The notes: generated from the sequence alone by a model not told the origin. Numbered from the stretch's first letter, positions 43,519-52,701 are shown. The stretch: DNA of 64,000 nt from Candidatus Melainabacteria bacterium (GCA_003153555.1 PLZS01000185.1:119458-183457); one strand, 5' to 3'. Numbers and translations are program-made.

Positions 43519-43613
43519 CAGTCAGTCCCCAGTAGTCCACGGCATTTTGACCTTGGGCCGACTTGTCAGATCGCGTAGGTCTTGCGGGTTTTTGTTGTGC
43601 TGAGAGGCTTAAG

Positions 43614-45083
43614 TTGGAACTAGATGCGGCATCCTGCGCTCAAACGCAGCACGAACAATCTGTTGGGCAGACCTCGACCAAATTTGATCTTGAAAGCATA
43701 GATGGTGCAATCCACTTCGTTGGCATCGGCGGCATCGGCATGTCTGCCATCGCTCGATTGCTTTTGGCGAAGGGACGGTCTGTATCAGGTTCGGACCAGG
43801 CTGAATCACCAATTACGAAAGAATTGGAAGAACTCGGTGCCAAGATCTTTATTGGGCACCAGGCATCTAACGCGAAAGACGCGGCTGCACTGGTTGTCTC
43901 AACGGCGATTACAAATGCCAATCCTGAGTATGTCTATGCTCAAGAACATAATCTGCCGATTTGTCACCGCTCTGATTTATTGTCGATGCTAAGCAAGTCT
44001 TCCAAGATGATTGCAATTTCCGGCACTCACGGCAAGACAACCACAACAGGCATGGTTGCTCAAATTTTATTGGATTGTGGACTTGATCCTTCGATTGTAG
44101 TTGGTGGCATTTTTGATCGTATTGGGTCAAATGCGCATCCAGGAAAAGGGGAATATTTTGTCGCTGAAGCAGATGAAAGCGATAGAACCCACGCCCAAGT
44201 AACTTCATACATTTCAGTCTTGACGAACATCGAAGCCGATCACTTGGAAAATTATCCGGGTGGTCTTAAGCAGATTCGCGACGTGATGACATCATTTGCC
44301 AATAACAGTTCGTTTGCCGTGATTATTTGCGCTGATGATGATGGCTGTCGGGCTGTAATGCCGGCAATCGACAAACGAAAAATTACTTACGGCAAGAAAA
44401 ACGCGGATAGCACTTACGACTATTCGTACGAAGGATTGCCTGGTTCTGGCATGCGTGTCTATAAAAAGGGTTCGTTGCTTGGCACCGTCGAATTGTCTGT
44501 TCCGGGTGAACACAACAAATTGAACGGACTTGCAGCAATGGTTGTAGCCTTGGAACTGGGATTGGAATTCGACCAGGTTTCAGAGTCGATGGCTTTGTTT
44601 AGTGGCGTTGACAGACGATTTCAAATAATTGGCAAACACAACCGGATTACCGTTGTCGACGACTATGCCCATCATCCAACGGAAGTGGTGGCGACCTTGC
44701 AGGCAGCTCGTCAGTATATTCATGGAAAAGATCTGCAACGCATCGTCGCTGTATTCCAGCCACATCAACCCGGCCGCTTGCGAGATTTTTGGAACGAATT
44801 CTGCGATGCGTTCACAGTTGCCGATCTGCTTTTTATAGCCGACGTCTATGTCGCTCGTGGGGGTGGAATTGAGAACATCAACTCGGAGCGATTTACCAAG
44901 GAAGTTAAGCACTCTAATGCTTTCTATATCAATAGTGCGACTGGGACATTGAGCGAGCAGGTTGCGTCGCATTTGCGTCCTGGTGATCTTGTGATCACAA
45001 TTGGGGCCGGCGATATCACAAACTTGGGCCCTGAGCTCGTTACGCACCTTAAGCAAGAGCATTCCCATGGAAGCACAAAGTAA
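43614..45083 (+). CDS. murC: UDP-N-acetylmuramate-L-alanine ligase
   Basis: About 489 residues; adds L-Ala to UDP-MurNAc in the cytoplasm, the first amino-acid step of peptidoglycan synthesis. 'IHFVGIGGIGMSAIARLLL' (UDP-binding loop), 'ISGTHGKTTTTGM' (ATP loop), 'EADESDRTH' and 'VVDDYAHHPTEV' are all clear. The best start is the TTG at 43614 with GAGAGG six bases upstream; the ORF also opens at TTG 43563. A ~25-residue polar N-terminal extension precedes the core. The end overlaps murB by 17 bases. Confidence 0.95.
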   Translation: MELDAASCAQTQHEQSVGQTSTKFDLESIDGAIHFVGIGGIGMSAIARLLLAKGRSVSGSDQAESPITKELEELGAKIFIGHQASNAKDAAALVVSTAITNANPEYVYAQEHNLPICHRSDLLSMLSKSSKMIAISGTHGKTTTTGMVAQILLDCGLDPSIVVGGIFDRIGSNAHPGKGEYFVAEADESDRTHAQVTSYISVLTNIEADHLENYPGGLKQIRDVMTSFANNSSFAVIICADDDGCRAVMPAIDKRKITYGKKNADSTYDYSYEGLPGSGMRVYKKGSLLGTVELSVPGEHNKLNGLAAMVVALELGLEFDQVSESMALFSGVDRRFQIIGKHNRITVVDDYAHHPTEVVATLQAARQYIHGKDLQRIVAVFQPHQPGRLRDFWNEFCDAFTVADLLFIADVYVARGGGIENINSERFTKEVKHSNAFYINSATGTLSEQVASHLRPGDLVITIGAGDITNLGPELVTHLKQEHSHGSTK

Positions 45084-45969
45084 CATTGCTCTTTGGCGCT
45101 ATACGACCCTGAAAATTGGTGGCGAGGCCGGAACTTTTTGCCAGCCTGAGTCGATTGATGAATTGGTTGCTTTGATGGAAGCTCTGAAGAAGCAGGACCA
45201 GCCCTGGTTTGTTCTGGGTGGCGGGTCGAACTTGTTGGTCTCTTCCGCTGGTGTTAAAGGTACGGTGATCCGCACCGCCCAGATGAAACGCATGGAAAGT
45301 CCGGAACCCAATATTATCGAAGCGGATGCTGGCGCTCGCTTGCCGCATTTAGCTCGCTTTGCTGCCACAAAGGGACTGTCTGGTTTCGAATTTTCAGTGG
45401 GCATCCCTGGCACCGTTGGTGGAGGCGTGATTATGAACGCCGGTGCACACGGAAGTTGTATGGCTAATCTTGTCGAGACTGTCACCATATTCGATACTAA
45501 GAAATCGGAGATCGTCACCCTGCGAAATGAAGAGTTGGGTTTTGTTTATAGGAAGTGCAATCTAGATCCAGCTCGTCATGTAGTTCTTTCCGCTAGATTT
45601 AGATTGAAGGATGAACGTCCTGAGATCATCGAAGCGAACATCAAGCATAATGAAGAGTATCGTTGGAAGACCCAGCCGCTTGGCTGGCCCAACGCAGGCA
45701 GCACCTTTAAAAATCCTGAACCGACGCGTGGTGCAGGGCTTCTTTTGGATCAATCAGGCGCAAAGCAATTGAAGGAAGGAGCAGCAGCTGTCTCCGCTGT
45801 GCACGCTAATTTCGTAATCAATATGGGCGGGGCAACTTCAGAAGAAGTGACAAGTCTGCTAAAGCGTATGCAAGATTGTGTTTTCAATAGTTTCGACGTT
45901 AGACTTCATCCCGAGTGGAAAATCGTCGGAGACTTCACCGATTCAGAACGGCAAGTGTTTGAGTCTTAG
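45067..45969 (+). CDS. murB: UDP-N-acetylenolpyruvoylglucosamine reductase
   Basis: A 300-residue FAD enzyme that reduces UDP-GlcNAc-enolpyruvate to UDP-MurNAc. FAD-binding motifs 'LGGGSNLLV' and 'GIPGTVGGGVIMNAGAHG' are present, plus 'PNAGSTFKNP', whose Ser is the proton donor, marking a type-II MurB. The Met at 45067 starts the family-like sequence and overlaps the end of murC, so translation is probably coupled. The ORF opens earlier, at 45001, inside murC. Confidence 0.95.
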   Translation: MEAQSNIALWRYTTLKIGGEAGTFCQPESIDELVALMEALKKQDQPWFVLGGGSNLLVSSAGVKGTVIRTAQMKRMESPEPNIIEADAGARLPHLARFAATKGLSGFEFSVGIPGTVGGGVIMNAGAHGSCMANLVETVTIFDTKKSEIVTLRNEELGFVYRKCNLDPARHVVLSARFRLKDERPEIIEANIKHNEEYRWKTQPLGWPNAGSTFKNPEPTRGAGLLLDQSGAKQLKEGAAAVSAVHANFVINMGGATSEEVTSLLKRMQDCVFNSFDVRLHPEWKIVGDFTDSERQVFES

Positions 45970-46016
45970 CAGGAGAAAATGCGGCAACTGATCGGCTTCA
46001 CGCTATGATTTGTTAT

Positions 46017-46077
46017 CCTAGGAGCGCCTATCCGAGGAGGGCCTATGCAGCAAGCTGCTCGGCTGCTGGCGGCGTGA
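46017..46077 (+). repeat. dispersed SD-ATG repeat, isolated copy
   Basis: Matches the units at 23933-24037 over ~50 bases. GAGGAGG lies just before ATG 46045, which opens a ten-codon ORF (MQQAARLLAA) ending TGA at 46075-46077. It lies between murB and the hydrolase gene. The first part contains CCTAGGAGCGCCTATCCGAG. Confidence 0.75.
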
Positions 46078-46131
46078 GCTTCGTGCGACGATGCTAGTTG
46101 GTTTCAAAGTGTGAGAAACACCGTGGTCACA

Positions 46132-46953
46132 ATGACGGAAAGCGAGACACAATTAGGCATTGAGTTAGTGCCTATCAACGCTGTTCGGATGGGGAAATCA
46201 GGCGACGTTGTTCTCATGATGCACGGTTGGGGTCTAAGTTTAGACTCAATGCGCCTTTTAGGCGAACTTCTTGGGAAATGGAATCAAGTCATCATTGTTG
46301 ATCTGCCGGGCTTTGGTAAGACACCTAAACCCGATGCCGATTGGGATACCAATCAATATGCGGAACGCATGGCAAGGTATATCGATGAGCAGCAGATATC
46401 GCCTGTGCATCTGCTTGGACATTCATTCGGGGGTCGCGTAGCGATTCGTTTGGCAAGCCACTTTCCAGAGAAAGTGAAAAGCGTGGTTCTGATCAATTCG
46501 GGCGGGTTGCAACGCAAGTTGACTGGAAAACGGAAACTTAAGTCAGTGCGATCAAAATTGCTGGCGAAAGCTTGCAAGTTCATTGACAAGGTAAAAGGCA
46601 CAAATACTTTTCAGACATGGTATACGCCTAAGTACGCTTCGGTAGATTATTTGAACGCGGGTGCATTGAGAACGATTCTTGTTAAAGCGGTGACTGAGGA
46701 TGTCACATCCGATGCAGCAAAAGTGCAAGCTCCTACTTTTATGCTTTGGGGAGAGAAGGACGACGAAACGCCGGTTGAGTTTGGTGAGCGATTCAATAAT
46801 CTGATCAAGAACTCTCAACTAGTGGTCATGCCTGGTAAGGACCACTTCCCATTCATGGATGAGGGCGCTCACTTATGTGCAAGCTACATATTGCGGTTTT
46901 TTCGTAGTCTTGATAAACCGGCACCAGAAGCGGTTCAGGAAAAGGAGAGTTAG
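46132..46953 (+). CDS. alpha/beta hydrolase
   Basis: A 273-residue alpha/beta hydrolase fold protein. Oxyanion region 'MMHGWGLSLDSM', nucleophile elbow 'GHSFGGRVA' (Ser at ~residue 101), an acidic residue in 'LWGEKDDETP' and His in 'GKDHFPFMDE' give a complete triad. A lid region of ~70 residues is Lys-rich. The ATG at 46132 and GTG at 46111 both work. The gene sits within the mur cluster and ends right before the next start, so it is co-expressed, but substrate is unknown; perhaps an esterase or thioesterase acting on envelope or lipid precursors. Confidence 0.8.
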   Translation: MTESETQLGIELVPINAVRMGKSGDVVLMMHGWGLSLDSMRLLGELLGKWNQVIIVDLPGFGKTPKPDADWDTNQYAERMARYIDEQQISPVHLLGHSFGGRVAIRLASHFPEKVKSVVLINSGGLQRKLTGKRKLKSVRSKLLAKACKFIDKVKGTNTFQTWYTPKYASVDYLNAGALRTILVKAVTEDVTSDAAKVQAPTFMLWGEKDDETPVEFGERFNNLIKNSQLVVMPGKDHFPFMDEGAHLCASYILRFFRSLDKPAPEAVQEKES

Positions 46954-48657
46954 GTGGGCCAGCACTTTGGCACAATTTTAGTGTTCGTCTGCTCAATCTG
47001 CGCTTTGCACTTTTTCTATCGCAGAGGGCTGCGTTATCTGCAATTCTTGCAGCAAGAAGACTATGAGTCGGCTCGCTTCTTTCGCTGGCTGCTGGCGCGA
47101 AAAGCATTTGATCGACTCGGTAGTTTTCTGGGCTTAGTGGCGATTATTCTCAACTTTTTGATGCCTATTCCTGTGCCATTTAAAGTTGGCTTAAACGTTA
47201 TTCTCGGAGCGTGTTTTGTTTACCTTGGGCGAAAAGAAGAGGATCCGCGCGCAAGTGGCAAGCTTGCGTTGAAGATGACGGATCGTGCAAAACGCATTTT
47301 TTATCTAGCCTGTGTGATCTATCTGGTAGCCGTAACTATCCTCTCGAAGCTCTTCGTGCGTGATTTTTCTGGCGTCTATCCAATGACGTCAACAATGTGT
47401 GTGTACTGGCTTATCCAAATTGTGTTGTTTCTTGCTGAACCTTTCATTCTTATTTTGGCTAATTCGATTTTGAACCCATATGAGTCAAAATTGCAGGAGA
47501 ACTATGCAAATCAAGCTAGAGAAATACTGCGCAAAGTTCACCCTCTTGTAATTGGAATCACTGGCAGTTACGGCAAGACCAGCACGAAGGTGATCCTTTC
47601 TGAAGTTCTCAACTGCGTCAGTCCTACGTTCACGACTCCCCGCAGCATTAACAGTTACATGGGGGTGACGCGTGAGATTCGAGAGCGGATGCAACCCCAG
47701 CACAAATATGCGGTCATTGAGATGGGCGCTTATTACACTGGCTCGATCAAGCGCATGTGCAGTTTAACGCCACCAAACGCTGCGATTGTAACTGCTGTTG
47801 GTGAAATGCATCTTGAGCGATTTGGGTCGCAAGAAAACGTCTTTAAAGCAAAATCGGAGTTGGCGGAAGCGCTACCCAAAGACGGAATTCTGGTCGTCAA
47901 CGGCGACTACGATTATTGTCGCAAAATGGCTGAGAATCATAAAGACAAGCGAGTCTATGTTTATGGTATCGATGAGGAGCGTGGACCTGTCGACGCCTTA
48001 ATGTTTGACATAGTGCCACACGATAAAGGCACCACTTTCTCAATTCGATGGCAGGGCAAAGACTATTCGGGCGGAACGTCGCTGCTTGGCCGTCCAATGC
48101 TATCTAACACCCTTGCAACTTTCACGATGGCATGTATTTTGGGACTAAATCCCGAACTTGTTCTTGCCGTGATTAAGAATGTCAAAACGGAGTCGAATCG
48201 CCTTGAGCCACAGCGCACTCCAATTGCTTCGATGCAGGCGATCCGCAATGGCAATCCACCCCGAGAAGGTAACGTCTTGCGTTTGAACGACGCCTACAAC
48301 TCCAATCCTCAAGGATTCAAGGGCGCTCTCGAGGTGCTAAGCAGTGTGGCGGGTAGCAGAAAAATTTTAGTAACGCCCGGCATGATCGAGCTCGGTGATC
48401 GGCAGTTCGAGGAGAACAAAAATTGCGCCAAGAATGCCGCTTCTTTTTGCGACCTGGTTATTGTGGTTGGTGCCACCAACGAGCAAGCGTTGCGCGAAGG
48501 ACTGATCGAAGGTGGACTTGTCGGTGAAAAGTTAAAGCATGTTGGCACCATGAGTGAGGCCTTGAACTTTTTGGCCGAAGAGTATTGTGTCGACGGTGAT
48601 GTGGTGTTGATTGAGAATGACTTACCAGACCTGTACGAGTCGGTGCCAACCTTTTAG
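46954..48657 (+). CDS. membrane-anchored MurF-like Mur ligase
   Basis: A 567-residue protein starting at GTG 46954, with AAGGAG six bases upstream. Residues ~1-185 contain four or five membrane helices, which classic MurF lacks. The Mur ligase core follows: 'GITGSYGKTSTK' (ATP loop, ~200-212), 'YAVIEMGAYYTGSI' (MurF-type 'EMGA' motif), 'HLERFGS' and 'LNDAYNSNPQG' (~450-460). The C-terminal domain is 'ILVTPGMIELGDRQFEENK' (shortened). It probably adds D-Ala-D-Ala to UDP-MurNAc-tripeptide at the membrane, given the adjacent ddl, but another amidation or ligation step is possible. Confidence 0.8.
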   Translation: MGQHFGTILVFVCSICALHFFYRRGLRYLQFLQQEDYESARFFRWLLARKAFDRLGSFLGLVAIILNFLMPIPVPFKVGLNVILGACFVYLGRKEEDPRASGKLALKMTDRAKRIFYLACVIYLVAVTILSKLFVRDFSGVYPMTSTMCVYWLIQIVLFLAEPFILILANSILNPYESKLQENYANQAREILRKVHPLVIGITGSYGKTSTKVILSEVLNCVSPTFTTPRSINSYMGVTREIRERMQPQHKYAVIEMGAYYTGSIKRMCSLTPPNAAIVTAVGEMHLERFGSQENVFKAKSELAEALPKDGILVVNGDYDYCRKMAENHKDKRVYVYGIDEERGPVDALMFDIVPHDKGTTFSIRWQGKDYSGGTSLLGRPMLSNTLATFTMACILGLNPELVLAVIKNVKTESNRLEPQRTPIASMQAIRNGNPPREGNVLRLNDAYNSNPQGFKGALEVLSSVAGSRKILVTPGMIELGDRQFEENKNCAKNAASFCDLVIVVGATNEQALREGLIEGGLVGEKLKHVGTMSEALNFLAEEYCVDGDVVLIENDLPDLYESVPTF

Positions 48658-48665
48658 AGTGAACT

Positions 48666-49898
48666 ATGAAAAACGGTGATCACAGAAGAAAGACAATAGC
48701 TGTTATGTTTGGTGGCAGGTCCGTTGAACACGAGATCTCTATCATTACAGGGCTGCAGTTGATCAAAGCAATAGATGTTGTTAAATACAATCCATTGCCG
48801 GTTTACATTGCGCCGTCGGGAAAGTGGTATGCAGGCGACGCACTTTTGAATCGAGAATTTTATCGACGCATGCCGACGTCATTGACCGAAGTCGACGAAG
48901 TGACTTTGCTGCCGCAGCCCAATGTTGGCGGGCTGACTGTTCTGCGTCCTAAGCGCAAGAGCGGCTATGTGACTCTGCCTGCTGCCGCCGATAATGTTCT
49001 GCCAGTGGATGTTTTCTTTGTTTCTTTTCACGGCACTTTTGGTGAAGACGGATGTATACAAGGTGTTTTGGAAATGGCGGAAGTTCCATACACTGGATGT
49101 GGTGTCTTGTCTGCTGCAGTCGGAATGAGTAAATATCATTGTAAGAAGCTTCTAGAGAGTCATGGTATCCCCGTTTTGCCTGGCATAGTAGTTAATCGCG
49201 AATCAATCGAAATGAATCTAGGCAATAATCTAGCGGCCGTAAGAGAGCAGATTATGAGCAGTCCGGGATTGGAAAAATTCCCGCTTTTTGTTAAACCGCT
49301 CAATCTGGGCTCGAGCATCGGCATCTCGAAAGCCAAGGACCAGGCTGGATTAGATGCTGCCTTGATGCAAGTGTTCAAGTACGATTACAGCGCTATCGTG
49401 GAACCTTGCCTGGATAATATGATGGAGATCAACGTTTCAGTATTGGACGACACAGAGCCGATCGCTTCTGTGTTGGAAGTTCCAGTCTCATCAGGTGGTG
49501 ATGGACTCACCTATGAAGACAAGTATATGCGTGGAGGCAGCAAGAAAAATGCACCGGCATCTCAGGGAATGGCTGGCTTGACGCGTGTAATCGATCCACA
49601 GGATATGGCGCCGGAAATGAAGGATGCCGCTCAGGATTATGCCAAGAGAGCGTTCAAAGCCCTCGGCTGCGCTGGTGTGGCAAGAATTGATTTCATGGTC
49701 GATTTGTCGGATGGAAAACTCTATTTCAATGAGATTAATACACTACCTGGGTCGCTTGCATTCTATCTATGGATGAATTCGCACCCGCCGATTTTTTATA
49801 CTGACATGCTCAGTCATATCATCGAACGTGCGGAAATCAGAAGCCATCGTCGCTCATCACTATCGCGTGAAATAGGCTTTAAAGCACTTTTTAAGTAG
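48666..49898 (+). CDS. ddl: D-alanine-D-alanine ligase
   Basis: A 410-residue ATP-grasp enzyme that makes D-Ala-D-Ala for the MurF reaction. 'MFGGRSVEHEISI' and 'FHGTFGEDGCIQG' (~residues 115-127) are characteristic; later come 'KPLNLGSSIG' and the metal-binding 'FNEINTLPGS' near the end. It is somewhat longer than E. coli DdlB because of a larger N-terminal domain. It starts 8 bases after the murF-like gene. The cluster therefore holds murC, murB, murF-like and ddl. Confidence 0.95.
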   Translation: MKNGDHRRKTIAVMFGGRSVEHEISIITGLQLIKAIDVVKYNPLPVYIAPSGKWYAGDALLNREFYRRMPTSLTEVDEVTLLPQPNVGGLTVLRPKRKSGYVTLPAAADNVLPVDVFFVSFHGTFGEDGCIQGVLEMAEVPYTGCGVLSAAVGMSKYHCKKLLESHGIPVLPGIVVNRESIEMNLGNNLAAVREQIMSSPGLEKFPLFVKPLNLGSSIGISKAKDQAGLDAALMQVFKYDYSAIVEPCLDNMMEINVSVLDDTEPIASVLEVPVSSGGDGLTYEDKYMRGGSKKNAPASQGMAGLTRVIDPQDMAPEMKDAAQDYAKRAFKALGCAGVARIDFMVDLSDGKLYFNEINTLPGSLAFYLWMNSHPPIFYTDMLSHIIERAEIRSHRRSSLSREIGFKALFK

Positions 49899-50012
49899 TC
49901 CAGCAGATTTTAGATAAAATGCAGTGCTAAGGCATTGCCAGGACCTCGCGAAGGTGGAAAGATATTGTTATGGGACTCTATGCTTCCCACTTGGCGCTGA
50001 AACAGACGCCGT

Positions 50013-50041
50013 GAAGAACACAGGCTTTGAGTGTGTTCTTC
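50013..50041. terminator. hairpin between convergent ddl and kinase genes
   Basis: GAAGAACAC (50013-50021) pairs with GTGTTCTTC (50033-50041). It lies between converging genes; the T-tract is poor, so the terminator role is inferred from position. Confidence 0.5.
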
Positions 50042-50065
50042 CCTATTGGGAATTTTCCGCAGACC

Positions 50066-51133
50066 TTAGTTCTTGAATTTGTCCTGCCACCATGAACGCA
50101 GCTTGTTGAACAGCGTTGGATTTTGGGTGGCTTTTTTTGAACGAGCATCGTCAACAAACTTGTGCACTTGCTCTCTTGTTTTTCGCTGCAATTCCTCGCT
50201 TGACGGACGTTGCTGTTCTTTCCAGTTTTCCGGCCAGGTCGCACTGTCCATCATCACTCCGCGCCGCAAGCTAGGAAAGGAACCGGAGGCATACTGCATT
50301 TGTAATTGCGCCTCTTCTGGAATTTCAAAATCTGGGTGAATCTCATGATAAATACGATAGAGCTCGTAGCGCACATCTCGTGCTGAGAATGGTCTGTCTG
50401 TTGGGTTGTGCGCGGTCAATCTGCGAATAAGATCGTCTAACGTAAGGAGCACCTGTTTGTTGATGTGCCTTGGTGCGCTCACTGAAAGTGGCTTGGGGCG
50501 CTGACCGGTCAGTAGATGCCCCAGAGTCGCACCGAGTGCATAAAGGTCACTGCGTGTTTCGGGCTTACCAAAATATTGTTCCGGAGGAGAATATCCTGCA
50601 GTCACTACTCGTGTTGCGGATTGCTTTGGTGCAAACGATCGCGCAATACCAAAATCGATGAAGACGACTTGACCGTCAGGGGTGAGCATAAGGTTGCTCG
50701 GCTTAAGATCTCTATAAATGATTGGCGGCTCTTGCTCATGCAAGTATTCGAGCACTTCGCAGCATTGAATAGCAATTTCAACTGTTGCTTCCGAATTGAA
50801 CGGCCCGTAGGTCGTGACGATAGATTCTAGATTTTTGCCGGGTACGTAATCCATGACAAGGAAATACTTGCCATCACTAGTGGTGTGATCGTCGAAAAAT
50901 CTAACGATGCCTGGATGATCGAATCTTCTAAGCAGATTGGCTTCACGTTTGAACAGCCGAATTGCTTCTTCGTGTTCGTCTGGATCTGAATGTTTGCTGA
51001 TTAGCTGCTTGACAACGCATGGCGAATTACCAGCCGTGCGATCTTCGGCAAGATAGATTATGCCCATGCCGCCCTGACCCAGCGGCTGGCAGAACCTGTA
51101 GCGCTGAAACCAGTCGTCATTGTTGTCGGCCAC
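50066..51133 (-). CDS. soluble Ser/Thr protein kinase
   Basis: A 355-residue Hanks-type kinase with Gly loop LGQGGMG (residues 18-24), Lys42, catalytic loop YRDLKPSN (140-147) and DFG (160-162). The activation segment ends 'GYSPPEQYFG', as in the other kinase of the window. No transmembrane helix is present; the C-terminal ~90 residues are polar and Lys/Arg-rich, so it is probably cytoplasmic. It closely parallels the membrane kinase at 25278-26576 in the core only. No cognate phosphatase is nearby. Confidence 0.9.
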   Translation of the reverse strand: MADNNDDWFQRYRFCQPLGQGGMGIIYLAEDRTAGNSPCVVKQLISKHSDPDEHEEAIRLFKREANLLRRFDHPGIVRFFDDHTTSDGKYFLVMDYVPGKNLESIVTTYGPFNSEATVEIAIQCCEVLEYLHEQEPPIIYRDLKPSNLMLTPDGQVVFIDFGIARSFAPKQSATRVVTAGYSPPEQYFGKPETRSDLYALGATLGHLLTGQRPKPLSVSAPRHINKQVLLTLDDLIRRLTAHNPTDRPFSARDVRYELYRIYHEIHPDFEIPEEAQLQMQYASGSFPSLRRGVMMDSATWPENWKEQQRPSSEELQRKTREQVHKFVDDARSKKATQNPTLFNKLRSWWQDKFKN

Positions 51134-51475
51134 TATGAAGCTTCCCCATCCGCCTTCTGTAAATCGCTGTATATATCCGTGGTAGCTTCATTAGCACAAC
51201 ATTTCATACCCTGAGTGATTGGCGTCCAATCTACATTTATGCACTCCGTCGGCTTCGTCCCTCGCCTCCTCCGTGCTAAGCCGCTCTATTCTAAGTTGAT
51301 TCATCGGCTTCCGCTCTTCACCTCTCAAGCGTGCGTAACATGAGGCGCTGGGGCTTGCTACGCTTTCGGATCCAAGGTCGTAGTGCTTCGACTCTCCCGG
51401 TAGGCGGAGGGAGCGCGCTTGGGCCTTCGTTTGGAAGGGGATTTGGACGCTCGAAAAGATTAGTGGAAAAAAGTG
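51134..51475. other. intergenic region, nothing recognised
   Basis: The ~340 bases between the divergent kinase and ssb hold small overlapping frames on both strands without protein character. The CG content is locally high (51330-51450), with short GGAAGG/CTTCC-type repeats. I see no RNA gene. Confidence 0.4.
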
Positions 51476-51504
51476 TTGACATACATTCGTATGGTATGTA
51501 TATT
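51476..51504 (+). promoter_or_regulatory. strong sigma-70 promoter with inverted-repeat operator for ssb
   Basis: TTGACA (51476-51481) and TATATT (51499-51504) are spaced exactly 17. The spacer contains CATAC-N4-GTATG (51480-51493) and the wider ACATAC-N9-GTATGT (51479-51499). The N4 arrangement equals that of Gram-positive LexA boxes (GAAC-N4-GTTC), but with different half-sites. Confidence 0.7.
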
Positions 51505-51553
51505 AACAGCATCTCCCCCAATCGATTGAATTGAAACAAACGAGGTACAAGTC

Positions 51554-52090
51554 ATGAGTCTTGCTAACGTATCTATTGTGGGAAATCTTACACGACCGCC
51601 TGAGCAAACATCATTTGCTAGCGGTAAGACCAAAACAACTTTTGTAGTAGCAGTAAATATCAGAAGTCGATTTGAAAAAGGTCCTGATAGTGCTGACTTC
51701 TACAGAGTCGAAGCCTGGGGTAAGTTGGGAGATTTGGCTCTCACTTACCTGGCCAAAGGAAATCAGGTCACCGCTTCCGGGCGGTTGATGATGGATAAAT
51801 GGACCGATAAAGAGGGGCGCGAGCGCATCACTCCAACAATTAGGGCAGAACAAATCGCCTTTCCTGGGCGAGCTAGATCTGCCGATGAGTATGCGTCTGG
51901 TGCCCGAGTTGATCAAGAGTTTGCGGATGAAAATGCGGATAAGGACCGCAATGTGACTGACATCAAAGCGGCAGCGACCGTGATGATGAGTCCTTCCGTG
52001 ATGACGACGTCAAGGTCTGTCGACACTGCTAAAGCTGCGACACCAGCCTCAAATTTGGTGGCTACCAGCAGAAAAACGCAGACCGCCTGA
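51554..52090 (+). CDS. ssb: single-stranded DNA-binding protein
   Basis: A 178-residue SSB. The OB fold (~residues 1-108) shows 'VSIVGNLTRPPE', 'FVVAVNI', 'DFYRVEAWGKLGDLALTYLAKG' (shortened) and 'ASGRLMMDKWTDKEG'. The C-terminal ~60 residues are low in complexity and rich in Ala, Thr and Ser. They do not end in the acidic D-D-x-P-F tip that normally binds partner proteins ('SRKTQTA' instead), so this may be a specialised or second SSB. ATG follows GAGG at proper spacing. Confidence 0.85.
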   Translation: MSLANVSIVGNLTRPPEQTSFASGKTKTTFVVAVNIRSRFEKGPDSADFYRVEAWGKLGDLALTYLAKGNQVTASGRLMMDKWTDKEGRERITPTIRAEQIAFPGRARSADEYASGARVDQEFADENADKDRNVTDIKAAATVMMSPSVMTTSRSVDTAKAATPASNLVATSRKTQTA

Positions 52091-52289
52091 CGTCACACCA
52101 ATGGCTCTGTAGGGGCGTCTTGACGACCGGCTTGCTCAACCGGGCGAACAAAACGACCCCTACTAGAAAGGGCCACTGCTCTCTCTCCGTGCTCCATCGT
52201 GGGTACGGACGAGAGCGCCTAGAAAAGACTTTGCTACAGGCAAAGCAATAATTTTCCTCCCACCACACACGGTTTTTGGCCAGAGAAAT

Positions 52290-52328
52290 AAGGGAAAGGC
52301 TTGGGGATAGGCTTTTCCCTTTTTCCTT
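52290..52328 (+). terminator. rho-independent terminator downstream of ssb
   Basis: AAGGGAAA (52290-52297) pairs with TTTCCCTT (52314-52321), with a further GGC near the loop, and is followed by TTTTCCTTTTTG. It lies ~200 bases after ssb; the stretch in between appears non-coding. Confidence 0.6.
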
Positions 52329-52506
52329 TTTGTTTGAATGTCCCAATTTGGATGAGATTGATTCCTGGCGGCACCACGTCAACACCGTCCGATTTGCTAT
52401 TGCTTCGACTGGCCCTCTGTGAGTTTTTAACATCGCGCGTGGTGCTGGTGCATTTGAATAGGCGCTTTTCCATAGAACTATATGTGGTGCCTGACCGCTC
52501 TTGCTC

Positions 52507-52532
52507 ACACCGATAATTCCGTATATCGGTGT
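52507..52532. promoter_or_regulatory. 9-base perfect inverted repeat in a gene-free stretch
   Basis: ACACCGATA (52507-52515) and TATCGGTGT (52524-52532), spacer 8. It shares the ACCGATA/TATCGGT half-site with the dispersed palindromes at 15911 and 42237. The 52091-52569 interval otherwise holds the ssb terminator and no gene I can support. Confidence 0.4.
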
Positions 52533-52569
52533 AGCTGGGTAAACCATCATCCCTGACGTACACTAATTT

Positions 52570-52668
52570 TTGCCAAAATGCGCTATAGAAGGTATCTTAA
52601 CCGTTTTAAACCTTGCTCAAGAGCATAAAATAAGTATGTTTCTAAACATGTGATATGCTCTTAAGAGC
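52570..52668 (+). promoter_or_regulatory. hipBA promoter and palindromic operators
   Basis: TTGCCA (52570-52575) and TATCTT (52593-52598), spaced 17, form a moderate promoter. Downstream are palindromes GCTCAAGAGC (52615-52624), ATGTTT-CT-AAACAT (52636-52649) and GCTCTTAAGAGC (52657-52668). The two GCTC...GAGC sites are probable HipB operators. Confidence 0.5.
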
Positions 52669-52701
52669 GATTTAAATGAGTTAAGGAGCGTTTAAAAGCA
52701 T

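Noticed and set aside
52062-52550. 162-codon minus-strand ORF after ssb
   Set aside because: Composition is Arg/Trp/Cys-heavy without domain character, it crosses the ssb terminator and overlaps the ssb 3' end; treated as chance.
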